NCBI RefSeq assembly: GCF_001653335.1
Contig: NZ_CP015079.1
Coordinates: 372,001-436,000, forward strand
From: Nocardioides dokdonensis FR1436
Lineage (GTDB): Bacteria > Actinomycetota > Actinomycetes > Propionibacteriales > Nocardioidaceae
Direction of reading: 5' to 3'
DNA length: 64,000 nt
A program made the translations under genes and the position numbers. Position 1 is the stretch's first letter. Every line of letters starts with the position of its first letter. The notes below the pieces were generated by a model. It was not told the origin of the DNA. It did no database searches and saw nothing but the letters and a program-made list of their open reading frames with translations. Shown piece after piece: positions 1 to 8,398 of the stretch.

Positions 1-494
1 GCTCGGAGCCCTTCGGCAGGACGAGGTCGGAGGCGTGCACCAGGGTGCCGTACTCGGCGCCCTCGACGCTGACCTCGATGAACTCGGGGATGTGGGTGGC
101 CTCGGCCTCGATGGACACGACCGGGCTGTCGAGGACCACGAGGGTCTCGTGGTCGGCCTCGCCGACGACGTGCACGGGGACGTCGACGATGACCTTCTCG
201 CCGCGACGCACGGCCACGAAGTCGACGTGCTCGATGTGGCGCTTGATCGGGTCGATCTGGACCTGCTTGGTCAGCGCGAGGTGGCTGTCGCCCTCGACGT
301 CGATGTCCAGGAGCGCGTTGGCGCCACCGTGCTTGAGCGCCAGCATGATCTGGTGGCCCGGCAGGATGATGTGGGTCGGCGCGTTGCCGTGGCCGTAGAT
401 GACGGCGGGCACCTTGTCGGCGCGGCGGATGCGGCGCGCCGCACCCTTGCCGAACTCGGTGCGGGTCTCAGCGGCGATCTTCTCGGCAGCCATG
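1..494 (-). CDS. rplY: 50S ribosomal protein L25 (L25/TL5/Ctc type), 3' end outside window
   Basis: The reading frame starts at ATG 494 with an AGGAG box about 9 nt upstream (503–507) and stays open to the window edge, so only the first 164 codons are present. The N-terminus MAAEKIAAETRTEFGKG and the block KVPAVIYGHG, followed by a beta-rich region with HIEHVDF, are typical of the 5S-rRNA-binding L25 domain; the acidic half after about residue 100 fits the longer TL5/Ctc form, which has an extra C-terminal beta domain. In many actinobacteria this gene follows glmU–prs and precedes pth. Here about 10 kb of other genes separates it from prs (10839–11819), all of that part of the minus strand reading the same way. 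Identification is firm. Confidence 0.95.
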
Positions 495-635
495 TCTCTC
501 GTCTCCTCATGCTTCTACAGCGTGTCTGCAGGTCGGTGTGTCACGCGCGGCAGGGCCCGGACGCTCGAAGCGCCGCGCCCGTCGGGATCACGACACAGCG
601 CGGCGCGAGGTCTCGCAGCCGACCGCGTCGATCAC

Positions 636-661
636 GGAGCGGCCGCAGGGCGGCCGGCTCC
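636..661 (-). terminator. hairpin after the FHA/kinase operon
   Basis: An 11-bp stem (GGAGC+GGCCGC against GCGGCC+GCTCC, one bulged G, AGG loop) lies 24 nt after the stop of the FHA gene and before rplY. There is no U-run, as is common at actinobacterial terminators. The remaining 495–684 gap shows no gene. Confidence 0.45.
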
Positions 662-684
662 CTCGCCGAGGCAACCGGTCCATC

Positions 685-2193
685 CTAGACGCGGCTGCTC
701 GACGGCGGCGAATCCGGCAGGCCGGTCCACCGCAGCGGTTGCACGCGCAGCGCGCCGTCAGGAGGTCCGGCGGGCGGTCCGGCGGTCGGGTCCGTGGTCG
801 GACCGGGACCGGCCGGCACCAGCGGCGCGAGGCTGCGAGCCACCTGGTCGGACCAGCTGGCGCCGACGCCCTCGAGACGCACCCGGGACCCGCCCTGTCC
901 ATCGGTCCGGGTCACGCTCGCGTACGACGGCTGCCCCTCGTCGACCCGGACCACGGCGCCGCACGCGACCGGCAGCGATCGCACGTCCTCGCCGGTGGCG
1001 AGCACGACGACACCCGCTGCCGCCGCGCGCCGGACGAGGTCGGCCGGGTCGTCGGGAGAGGTCAGGTCGGCGTAGCCGTGCAGCACCAGGACGCGGTGCG
1101 GGCGCTCCCCCGCTGCGGTGAGCAGTCCCGGGGCGTCCCGCAGGTGGGGCAGCCAGCGCAGCCACGACCAGTCGGGGCCGGCCCGCGGGCCGAGCACGGC
1201 GACCTCGAGGTCGTCCGGCGCGTGCCGCACGCACAGCTGCAGCATCCACCAGCGCAGCGCGGCGTCGACGGGCTGCTCCGGCCCGGCCAGGCCGAGGACC
1301 CCGGGCCGACCGGTCCCGGTGAGCGGCTGCACCACGGGCTGTCCCGTCGCGCCGGTCGTGCCCAGGCGCAGAGCCAGCGCGTCGGGGTCGTCCCGGCGCG
1401 CCCACAGGTGCCGGCCGAGGGTGCCGGCGGTGACACCGACCAGGGCGGGGTCGTGCGCCGTGCCCGGCACGGCACCGCGCAGCCGCCGCGCCGGGCGACG
1501 CGGCCAGCGTCCCGGGCGTGGCTCGGCATCGCGGGGGGCCGGGTCGGGGCGGCGCCAGGTCACGCGGCCGTCGACGGGACGCACCACCGCGGTGGCGGCC
1601 GCCGGGCGCAGCTCGACGAGCGAGTCCCCGATCGCGAGCACCTGACCCGGCGACCACGACCGCGACTTGTGCGGCGGGCACGGCTCCCCGTCCAGGCGGG
1701 TCCCGTTGCTCGAACCGAGGTCGGTGACCGCGACCGACACCGGGGTGACCACGACCCGGCAGTGCCGGCGCGACAGCGAGTGGTCGTGCCACGACCTGGC
1801 CCCGCTGCGGCCCAGCTCGTGCACCCCCATCGGCAGGACCAGCACGACTCCGGAGTCCGGCCCGCTCACGACGTGCAGCTCCAGGGGCTCCCGGTCGGGT
1901 TGCGGCTGCATGATCGGGGCGGGCGGGACCGCGGGGGCGACCCCGTGCTCGCCGAGCACCACCCGGCTCCCCTCGAGGAGGCCCAGGTCGGCGATGGTGG
2001 CGACGGGCTCCCAGGTGTCGACGGGCGCCCCGGCGACCGGCCGCAGGGGGTGGTCGAGGAGCAGCGGGCCGAGCGGCACCCGGGCCAGGCGTCGCAGCGC
2101 CGCCTCGAGCTCGACCGCCGGGGTCGTGGGAGCGGCCTCGAGCAGGACGTCGATGCTGGTGCCGCCGACCACGAGGCTGAGCCTGAGCCGCAC
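685..2193 (-). CDS. FHA-domain protein resembling the pre-ATPase half of an EssC/EccC-type T7SS protein
   Basis: 502 aa, GTG start at 2193, 6 nt after the kinase stop. Residues 1–85 look like the small N-terminal domain of EssC proteins. Residues about 107–197 form a canonical FHA domain (GRS at 128–130, SRRH at 141–144, SSNG at 161–164) that would bind phosphothreonine. Residues about 240–470 resemble the part of EssC-like FtsK/SpoIIIE proteins just before the first ATPase domain: 'RHLWARRDDPDALALRLG', a WSWLRWLPH motif, and a C-terminal 'ASWSDQVARSLAPL'. Full-length relatives then continue with FtsK ATPase domains. Here the protein stops, with no Walker A motif and no transmembrane pair after the FHA domain. 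By position it is the likely phospho-acceptor partner of the adjacent kinase. The EssC relationship is from motif memory, not a search. Confidence 0.75.
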   Translation of the reverse strand: MRLRLSLVVGGTSIDVLLEAAPTTPAVELEAALRRLARVPLGPLLLDHPLRPVAGAPVDTWEPVATIADLGLLEGSRVVLGEHGVAPAVPPAPIMQPQPDREPLELHVVSGPDSGVVLVLPMGVHELGRSGARSWHDHSLSRRHCRVVVTPVSVAVTDLGSSNGTRLDGEPCPPHKSRSWSPGQVLAIGDSLVELRPAAATAVVRPVDGRVTWRRPDPAPRDAEPRPGRWPRRPARRLRGAVPGTAHDPALVGVTAGTLGRHLWARRDDPDALALRLGTTGATGQPVVQPLTGTGRPGVLGLAGPEQPVDAALRWWMLQLCVRHAPDDLEVAVLGPRAGPDWSWLRWLPHLRDAPGLLTAAGERPHRVLVLHGYADLTSPDDPADLVRRAAAAGVVVLATGEDVRSLPVACGAVVRVDEGQPSYASVTRTDGQGGSRVRLEGVGASWSDQVARSLAPLVPAGPGPTTDPTAGPPAGPPDGALRVQPLRWTGLPDSPPSSSRV

Positions 2194-2199
2194 GCCGGC

Positions 2200-4104
2200 T
2201 CAGCCCCCGGCGCCCAGGATGGCCAGCGACGCGGGCTCGAGCCGGGTGAAGTCCCCGACCTGGGCGGTCACCGTGCAGTCGGGGTCGGGGTAGCGCGCCA
2301 CGACGCGCAGGCCGTCGGCGGAGACCGCCAGTGCGTCGCAGCCCTGCAACCGGACGCCGTCGAACCCGCCGGCGACCGCGCTCAGGACGCTCGTGGGCCG
2401 GCCGCTCGCGCTGGAGTCGAAGAGCGGTCGGAGACGGTCGGGGCCGTTGCCCCAGTCGGGCAGCAGGCGCACGACGACCTGCGTCGGGGTGCTCGAGCGC
2501 TTGCGGACCACGGCGGGCACGTCGACGACGATGTCCTGGAGCCGCTGGACCGGGTAGCCGTCACCGTCGCGCTGTGCCTGGAGCGCGGAGCCGGCCGTGT
2601 CGGCGGACTCGGTCAGCCAGGCATCGAGCGCGACCCCGGCATCGGTCCCGAGGTCCATCTCGAAGCGCGCCTCGACGCGCACCTCGCCGTCGGCGGGCAC
2701 CTGCCCGGGGTCCACCGCGAACCCGCACGCGACGGCGATCCCGCTGACCTGGGGCACGTTGGCCGTCACGGTGGCGCCGGTCCAGGAGGGCGAGGGGCAC
2801 TCGCCGCCCTGGCCGGGCAGCACCTCGAGGAACGGCCCCCCGAGCGGGGCGTCGCGCGCGCTGTAGCGCAGCGAGAGGGTGAGCACCTCCTCGGCGGGGT
2901 CGTAGTCGGCCGAGCGCTCCACCAGGAGTCCGGTCGGCAGGGGCGGGTCGGTGAGCGAGCTCTGCGCCGGCGATCCGACCTCGACGTCGTCCTCCGGCTC
3001 GCTGCCGGTGGCCACGACCACGCCGGCCACGACCGCCAGCAGCGCGAGGCCCGCGACGCCGGCCGCAGCCAGCAGGCGACGCCGGGATGGGCGATCGGCG
3101 ACGGGTGCGTGCCGGCCGGGTGCGCTCGAGGTGTCCTCTCCCGCGTGCAGGAACGTGCGTCCCACGTCGACCTGGGCGTTGTCGAGCTCGACCTGGACGG
3201 GTCCCGAGCGCACCACGGTGCCCTGGACCAGGTCCCAGTCGTCGGGGGCGGGCTGCACGGGCAGGGCGGGGGCGTCGAGGACCTCGGCGGGCAGCTCCCG
3301 GAGCGCCGACGCGGTGCCGGCGGCGCTCAGCCGGGTGGTGGGATCCTTGGCGAGCATCGTCTCGAGGACCTGCCACAGCGCGGCCGGCACCGGGAGCCGC
3401 GGCGGTTGCACGGAGGCGTGGCGGAAGCCGACGGTGTGGGCGGTGCCGGCCCCCGAGAACGGGGTGCGTCCGCCGAGCAGCTCGTAGAGGAGCACGCCGG
3501 TGGCGTAGACGTCCGAGGCAGCGCTGAAGCGGCCGTGGACGAACAGCTCGGGCGGCATGTAGCCGGGTGTGCCCAGCAGACCGGTCGCCTGGACGGTGCG
3601 CTCCTGGGCCAGCCGAGCGATGCCGAAGTCGGTCAGCAGCACCCGGTCGGCGTACGACGTGGAGCCGGTGCCGCGCAGCAGGACGTTGTCGGGCTTGATG
3701 TCGCGGTGCAGACAGCTCTGCTCGTGCGCGGCGGCGAGGGCGTCGAGGACCGCACAGGTGGTCTCGACCGCGTCGCGGGGCGCGAGCGTGCCGACCTCGC
3801 GCAGGTGGCGACGCAGGTCGGTGCCCTCGACGAGGTCCATCACGATCGCCAGCGCCTCGCCCTCGACGACGAGGTCGTGGACGCGCACGATCGCGTCGTG
3901 GCGCAGCGACATCAGGATGGAGCGCTCCTGGACGAAGCGGCCCACGATCTGCTGGTCGCTGGCCAGCTCGCGGCGCAGCAGCTTGGCCGCGACCCACCGC
4001 TCACCGGTGCGGTCCCAGGTGCGCCACACCTCGCCCATGGCGCCCTCGCCGAGCCGGTCCACCAGCTCGTAGCGACTCCCCAGCGCCCGCCGCTCGCCCG
4101 TCAC
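2200..4104 (-). CDS. transmembrane Ser/Thr protein kinase (PknB-like catalytic domain)
   Basis: 634 aa, GTG start at 4104, 5 nt after the upstream stop. Residues 11–270 are a complete Hanks-type kinase: glycine loop GEGAMGEV (19–26), catalytic lysine K41, HRDIKPDN (133–140), DFG (159–161), and GTPGYMPPE (178–186) at the end of the activation segment. A linker follows, then one membrane helix at about 344–366 and a roughly 265-residue exported C-terminal domain without recognisable PASTA repeats. Three cysteines in that domain could form disulfides. The context (FHA protein downstream, binding-protein lipoprotein and coiled-coil protein upstream) suggests signalling from an extracytoplasmic cue to the FHA protein. 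The external ligand is unknown. Confidence 0.93.
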   Translation of the reverse strand: MTGERRALGSRYELVDRLGEGAMGEVWRTWDRTGERWVAAKLLRRELASDQQIVGRFVQERSILMSLRHDAIVRVHDLVVEGEALAIVMDLVEGTDLRRHLREVGTLAPRDAVETTCAVLDALAAAHEQSCLHRDIKPDNVLLRGTGSTSYADRVLLTDFGIARLAQERTVQATGLLGTPGYMPPELFVHGRFSAASDVYATGVLLYELLGGRTPFSGAGTAHTVGFRHASVQPPRLPVPAALWQVLETMLAKDPTTRLSAAGTASALRELPAEVLDAPALPVQPAPDDWDLVQGTVVRSGPVQVELDNAQVDVGRTFLHAGEDTSSAPGRHAPVADRPSRRRLLAAAGVAGLALLAVVAGVVVATGSEPEDDVEVGSPAQSSLTDPPLPTGLLVERSADYDPAEEVLTLSLRYSARDAPLGGPFLEVLPGQGGECPSPSWTGATVTANVPQVSGIAVACGFAVDPGQVPADGEVRVEARFEMDLGTDAGVALDAWLTESADTAGSALQAQRDGDGYPVQRLQDIVVDVPAVVRKRSSTPTQVVVRLLPDWGNGPDRLRPLFDSSASGRPTSVLSAVAGGFDGVRLQGCDALAVSADGLRVVARYPDPDCTVTAQVGDFTRLEPASLAILGAGG

Positions 4105-4109
4105 GGGGG

Positions 4110-5408
4110 TCAGCCTGTCGGGTCGACGGCGAACCAGTACAACCGGGGCTCCCCGCCGCTGGCCGCGGGCCGGACGCCCGGGTCCTGCCCGGTGGCCCGC
4201 AGCGCGACCACGCTGTCGCCGGGCAGGGCCTGGTCGCTGCCGAAGTCGAGGCCCGGGCCGGCCAGGCCGTGGCGCCCGTCGACCTGCAGGCCGCTGAGGG
4301 CCGAGAGCACGTCGCCCGGCTCGAGGGAACCCGCCGCCTCCGCGGCCGCGGCCAGCGCCAGCACGGCGTCGTGGCTGGCAGTGTCGGCGGCAGCGGCCAC
4401 GTCGCGGAACGGGGCGGCGGCGAACAGGTCGGTCAGGTCGGGGTCACCGGCGGCCAGGCGCAGCGCCGCGAAGTAGGCCGACACGCTCTCGGCGCGCTCG
4501 CTCGGAGCGAGCGTGGTCGCGTCACCGGCGTCGGTGCCGGCGCTCAGGAATGCGCCTGCGGTCGTGGCCGAGGCCTCGTCGAGCCCGGCCGCGAAGGCGG
4601 GGCTCAGCGCCTCCGGCGAGAGCACCACCGGCACGTCGGGAGCGGCGCCCTGCAGGGCGGCCACCACGCGCGCCTGGGTGCTCGCCGCGGCGGCCACCAG
4701 CACGCTGTCGACCCGGCCCTCGTCGAAGGCCGCCCCGACCCGCTCGACGGTCGCGTCGAGGTCGCCGCCGACGGGCCCGGCGTCGGCCGAGCCCACCCCG
4801 TCGACGCGGACGTCGTCGGCGCTGAGCACGTAGGGCCGGCTCAGCCCGTCGACGCGCATCCCGGCCAGCAGGGCCCTGTCGATCGAGGCGGCGTCCGGGC
4901 CGGTGGCGAACGCACCCACCGGGAGGTCGCCGCTGCGGTCGTAGGGCAGCAGCACCGGGGTGCCGGCCTCGGTCGCACGCACCAGCGCGTCGTCGAGGTG
5001 GTCACCGCGCGTGGCGGCCACGATCCCGGAGACGCCGGCGTCGACCAGCTCCTCGACCGCCGCCTCGGCGCCCTGGGAGGTGCCCTGGTCGTCGACGACC
5101 TCGAGCTCCACGTCCGCACCGCCCAGCCGCAGCCGGTACGCCGCCACCGCGGCGCCCTCGGCCGCGCCCACGAGGTCCTGGCCCTGACCGGGGTCGGAGC
5201 GCAGGGTCACCAGCAGACCCACCCGCAGCGGCTCGTCCTCGGTCAGCCCGGCCGCCCCCGACAGCGCGACCGAGGCCGGGGCCCCGGGTGCGGGCGCAGC
5301 GGCGCCGGCCGGGTCGGCATCGTCGCCGGTGGAGCCCGAGCAGGCGCCGAGGGCGAGCGCGAGGCTCAGACCCGACGCTGCTGCGACCCCGACGACGCGT
5401 GGGCGCAC
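4110..5408 (-). CDS. type-1 periplasmic-binding-fold lipoprotein (Leu/Ile/Val-binding-like)
   Basis: 432 aa, GTG start at 5408, only 2 nt after the stop of the upstream gene. The signal peptide ends in a lipobox (LALGAC), so the mature protein should be a membrane-anchored lipoprotein. The body, from 'LRVGLLVTLRSDPGQGQDLVGAAEGA' (about residue 61 on), has the pattern of Peripla_BP_6 receptors: a first strand with 'VGLL', 'VVDDQGTSQGAEAAVEELVDAGVSGIVAATRG' and 'PVVLSPEA'. No ABC permease or ATPase genes lie nearby, so a sensing role next to the kinase is more likely than transport. The ligand cannot be predicted from sequence. Confidence 0.82.
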   Translation of the reverse strand: MRPRVVGVAAASGLSLALALGACSGSTGDDADPAGAAAPAPGAPASVALSGAAGLTEDEPLRVGLLVTLRSDPGQGQDLVGAAEGAAVAAYRLRLGGADVELEVVDDQGTSQGAEAAVEELVDAGVSGIVAATRGDHLDDALVRATEAGTPVLLPYDRSGDLPVGAFATGPDAASIDRALLAGMRVDGLSRPYVLSADDVRVDGVGSADAGPVGGDLDATVERVGAAFDEGRVDSVLVAAAASTQARVVAALQGAAPDVPVVLSPEALSPAFAAGLDEASATTAGAFLSAGTDAGDATTLAPSERAESVSAYFAALRLAAGDPDLTDLFAAAPFRDVAAAADTASHDAVLALAAAAEAAGSLEPGDVLSALSGLQVDGRHGLAGPGLDFGSDQALPGDSVVALRATGQDPGVRPAASGGEPRLYWFAVDPTG

Positions 5409-5410
5409 GC

Positions 5411-8236
5411 TCAGCCCTGACCGAGGTGGAAGGAGAAGACGGTCAGCAGGGTGTCGTCCTCGTCGACGCCGTCGGCGAAGACGCGGAACTCCTGCTGGCG
5501 CTCCAGCGAGCGGATGGTCTGCGCCTGCTGCAGGAACACCTCGTCGAGGGCCTTGCCGCGCACCGACCCGAAGGCCGAGGCCCGCGCGTTGGCCAGCTGC
5601 ACCGAGTCGTTGGCGACCCCCGTCTGCCCGGCCCCGGTCGCGAGCGAGCCGAGGATGCCCGTGCCCCCGCTCTCGCGGGTGCCGAGGTCGACCAGCACGC
5701 GCTGCAGGTCCGCACGCAGGCGGGCCTCGGACTCGTCGAGGTCACCGTTGGCGGCCTGGATGTTGGAGCCGATGACGCGCAGGGCGTCGCCGACCGCCCC
5801 GCCCAGGCGGGACTCGGCCTGGCGGACCTGGCGGTCCAGGCCGGCGCGCTGCTTCTCGATGCGTCGACCGCCCTGGTCGAGGATGCGCTCGGCGGCCCGG
5901 TCGGCGCCCTGGCTCAGGGTGCCGAACAGCTCGTCGATGCGCTTGTCGGCCTTGGAGCGGGCGCCGTCGGTGGCGCCGATGCTGCGGCCGATCTCGTCGC
6001 CGGTCGCACCGAGCGCCTTGCGGGCCTCGGAGAAGGCCTTGTCGATCTCCTTCTCCAGGCCGTCCTGGTTGCAGGACACCCGCTGGTAGGCGAAGCGCAG
6101 CGCGTCGACCGCACCGACCGGGTCACGGTCGGTGATGTCCTCGCAGCTCGGCGGCTCAGCGGTGGCCCCCAGCGCGGCGACGCGGGCGATGATGCTGCGC
6201 AGGTCGGCGACGCCCACGGTCTCGTCGACGGCCGCGACGACCTCGGCGAGCGCGGTGTCGACCGAGCCGCGCAGCGTGGCCAGGGCCCGGGCCACCGAGC
6301 CGTCACCCTCGACCGCGGAGGTCTGCTGGACGCCGAGCAGGGCGGTGCGGACACCGGCCAGGCGCTGGGACAGCGTCGTACCCCCGGCGCAGCCGGCGGC
6401 ACTGCGGGCGACGTCGACGCGCGCGACCAGGCCGTCCTGGATCTGCTGGAGGACGTCGGCGGGGATCTGGGAGGTGTCGGTGACGTCGGCCAGCGCCGGG
6501 ATGGCGCAGACCGCTGCGGTCAGCGCCTGCGCACGAGCGGCGATGCTGTCGGGCGTCTCCGGGGTCCCGATGGCCGCGGCCTGGGTGCCGGCGACGGTGT
6601 TGATGCTCGCGAAGGCCGACTGGAGGCCGGTGGCCGAGCCGGGCTGGAGCAACGTCTTGAGGGACTCCAGCGAGCCGACCAGCGAGCCGAGCAGGGAGGC
6701 CAGCGGCCGGGTCGGCGCGGTGCCGTCGGCGAAGAGGTCGTTGGCGTCGTCCTCGATGTCGTCGAGCTCCTTCACGACCGTCTCGAGGCTGCTGCCGAGG
6801 TCCTTCACGGCGCCGGAGTCGAAGCGGCCGGTCAGGCCCTGGCCGAACTGCACGAGGACCACCGCCTGCTCGTCGAGGCGCTCGCGGGCGGTGGCGAGCA
6901 CGCAGACCGCGGAGGTCGACGTCTCGTCGCAGTCGACGACCTGCTCGGCCGAGCCGATCTGCTTGACCAGGTCGTCGGCGATGGACTCGCGGCAGGCGCC
7001 GCTGGCGTTGGAGAGCGTGGAGAGCCGGCTGCTGACGGCGCTCAGCTGGCCGTAGACGGTGGGTGCGGCCAGGTTGCGACCGAGGTCGACCCGGCAGCCC
7101 TCGGCGCCGTCCTGCGGCTTCGGGGGCTTGATCCTGCCGGGGTCGCCGAGGACGTCCTTGACCTCGGTGAGGCTCGAGGACAGCGCCTGCACGGCGTCGT
7201 CCTGCACCCCGCCGAGCTGGTCGCCCAGCGAGCCGTCGAGCCGGGTGAGGTCGGTGGACAGGCTGCCGAGCTGCTCGCTGACCCCGGCCGAGGAGCTCTC
7301 GAGGTCGGCGATGGTCTGGGCGCCGAGGCGCTCGGAGGAGTCGGAGAGGCGGGTCTCGATGTCGGTGAGCACCGCGCTGGCCTGGGTCAGCACGCTGCTG
7401 ACGTCGCCGATGACCTCGATGGTGCGGGCCTCGGTGGCGACGGCACCGCCCTTCTCGTCGGAGAAGGCCTCGTCGAGGAGACCGGTCAAGGAGGTGTCGG
7501 TGACCAGGCCGGGCTGCACGCCGATGTCGAAGGTCGGCGGCACGAAGTCCTCGGCGTCGAGGACGAGGCGGAAGGTGGCGCTGGGCGCCAGGCGCGGCGG
7601 GGCCAGCATCGTGGCCCACTGCACCCGGGAGTCGCCGGCGCCGCTGCGGCTCAGCACCCCGTTGGTGACGTCCTCGTCCTGGCCGGCACCCTCGGTGACC
7701 ACGCGCGCCAGGCCCTGCTCACCCAGCGTGGCCGAGGCCACGACCGTCAGCGGCACGCCGACCAGGGCGAACTGCGAGCGCTGGACGCCGCCCGCGTCGT
7801 AGGTGACCTCCTCGGGCTCCACGGTGGTGTTCTGCACCGTCACGTCGATGACCACGCGGCCGCTGCGCCCGGCGATCTCGGCCAGGTCCGTGCCGGCCTC
7901 GTCGCCGAGGCGGTAGGCGGTCTGGATGCGCACCGGCAGCTGCTCGGCCGCCTCGACCGGGTCGTACGTCGCCGCACCGGAGTCGCTGCCCTCCTCGCCG
8001 CGGCGCACCGAGGTGGCCTCGACCGAGGTGAGGGTGCCGTCGGTGCCGAGCTGCACGTCGACCGACTGGAGCACCTGCTCCGGGGCCGCCTGTGCGGGGG
8101 CGGCGCCCACCGAGAGCAGACCGCCGACCAGCACCACGGCCAGGGAGGCACGAGCCGCCCGTACGGCCCCGGTGCGCCGGGGACGAGCCCGCCGGGGGTG
8201 GGCGGAAGGGATCGCGGCGTGGCGCGCGACGGACAT
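5411..8236 (-). CDS. large exported coiled-coil protein, YhgE/EsaA-like ectodomain
   Basis: 941 aa, ATG start at 8236 with a good GAGGAG box; first gene of the four-gene operon. A signal peptide (hydrophobic about 30–45, AQA near residue 50) directs export. The segment 'LPVRIQTAYRLG…LAEIAGRSGRVVIDVTVQNTT' resembles the start of the extracellular domain of YhgE/Pip/EsaA-type proteins. The rest is mostly helical with heptad-like Leu/Ser/Asp repeats and several cysteines. Unlike YhgE proteins I see no C-terminal membrane segments; it ends 'VFSFHLGQG'. EsaA-type proteins are accessory parts of Gram-positive type VII secretion, which fits the EssC-like gene at the operon's end. Exact function unknown. 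Confidence 0.6.
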   Translation of the reverse strand: MSVARHAAIPSAHPRRARPRRTGAVRAARASLAVVLVGGLLSVGAAPAQAAPEQVLQSVDVQLGTDGTLTSVEATSVRRGEEGSDSGAATYDPVEAAEQLPVRIQTAYRLGDEAGTDLAEIAGRSGRVVIDVTVQNTTVEPEEVTYDAGGVQRSQFALVGVPLTVVASATLGEQGLARVVTEGAGQDEDVTNGVLSRSGAGDSRVQWATMLAPPRLAPSATFRLVLDAEDFVPPTFDIGVQPGLVTDTSLTGLLDEAFSDEKGGAVATEARTIEVIGDVSSVLTQASAVLTDIETRLSDSSERLGAQTIADLESSSAGVSEQLGSLSTDLTRLDGSLGDQLGGVQDDAVQALSSSLTEVKDVLGDPGRIKPPKPQDGAEGCRVDLGRNLAAPTVYGQLSAVSSRLSTLSNASGACRESIADDLVKQIGSAEQVVDCDETSTSAVCVLATARERLDEQAVVLVQFGQGLTGRFDSGAVKDLGSSLETVVKELDDIEDDANDLFADGTAPTRPLASLLGSLVGSLESLKTLLQPGSATGLQSAFASINTVAGTQAAAIGTPETPDSIAARAQALTAAVCAIPALADVTDTSQIPADVLQQIQDGLVARVDVARSAAGCAGGTTLSQRLAGVRTALLGVQQTSAVEGDGSVARALATLRGSVDTALAEVVAAVDETVGVADLRSIIARVAALGATAEPPSCEDITDRDPVGAVDALRFAYQRVSCNQDGLEKEIDKAFSEARKALGATGDEIGRSIGATDGARSKADKRIDELFGTLSQGADRAAERILDQGGRRIEKQRAGLDRQVRQAESRLGGAVGDALRVIGSNIQAANGDLDESEARLRADLQRVLVDLGTRESGGTGILGSLATGAGQTGVANDSVQLANARASAFGSVRGKALDEVFLQQAQTIRSLERQQEFRVFADGVDEDDTLLTVFSFHLGQG

Positions 8237-8323
8237 GCGGGCTCCTCGAGAGACTCAGGGCGGCCCCGTGCAGGAGCAGGGGGCCGTCCGGCTCCTGCTC
8301 GCCCGGACCGTCCGGCAAACCTT

Positions 8324-8333
8324 TGTCTAGACA
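8324..8333. promoter_or_regulatory. 10-bp palindrome upstream of the four-gene operon
   Basis: TGTCTAGACA is a perfect palindrome in the 162-nt divergent gap between the exported coiled-coil gene and pepN, about 90 nt before the operon's first codon. On the minus strand its TAGACA could serve as a -10. This is only a candidate operator or promoter. Confidence 0.25.
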
Positions 8334-8386
8334 TCATGGGGCACATCCGGCACTGGCGTCACCTCTTGGTAAAAACTTCTCCCTCC

Positions 8387-8392
8387 TAGGGT
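8387..8392 (+). promoter_or_regulatory. -10 hexamer of leaderless pepN promoter
   Basis: TAGGGT ends 6 nt before the ATG at 8399, with a possible -35 TTGGTA at 8366–8371. Transcription would begin at or next to the start codon. Confidence 0.6.
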
Positions 8393-8398
8393 GTGCCC

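Noticed and set aside
538..4476. 1312-codon open frame on the plus strand opposite the kinase and FHA genes
   Set aside because: Its peptide is Arg/Gly/Pro/His-rich nonsense, while the minus strand encodes clear kinase and FHA domains; long antisense frames are normal at this GC content.
5288..8389. 1033-codon plus-strand frame opposite the exported coiled-coil protein
   Set aside because: Antisense shadow; the minus-strand product has a signal peptide, RBS and operon context.
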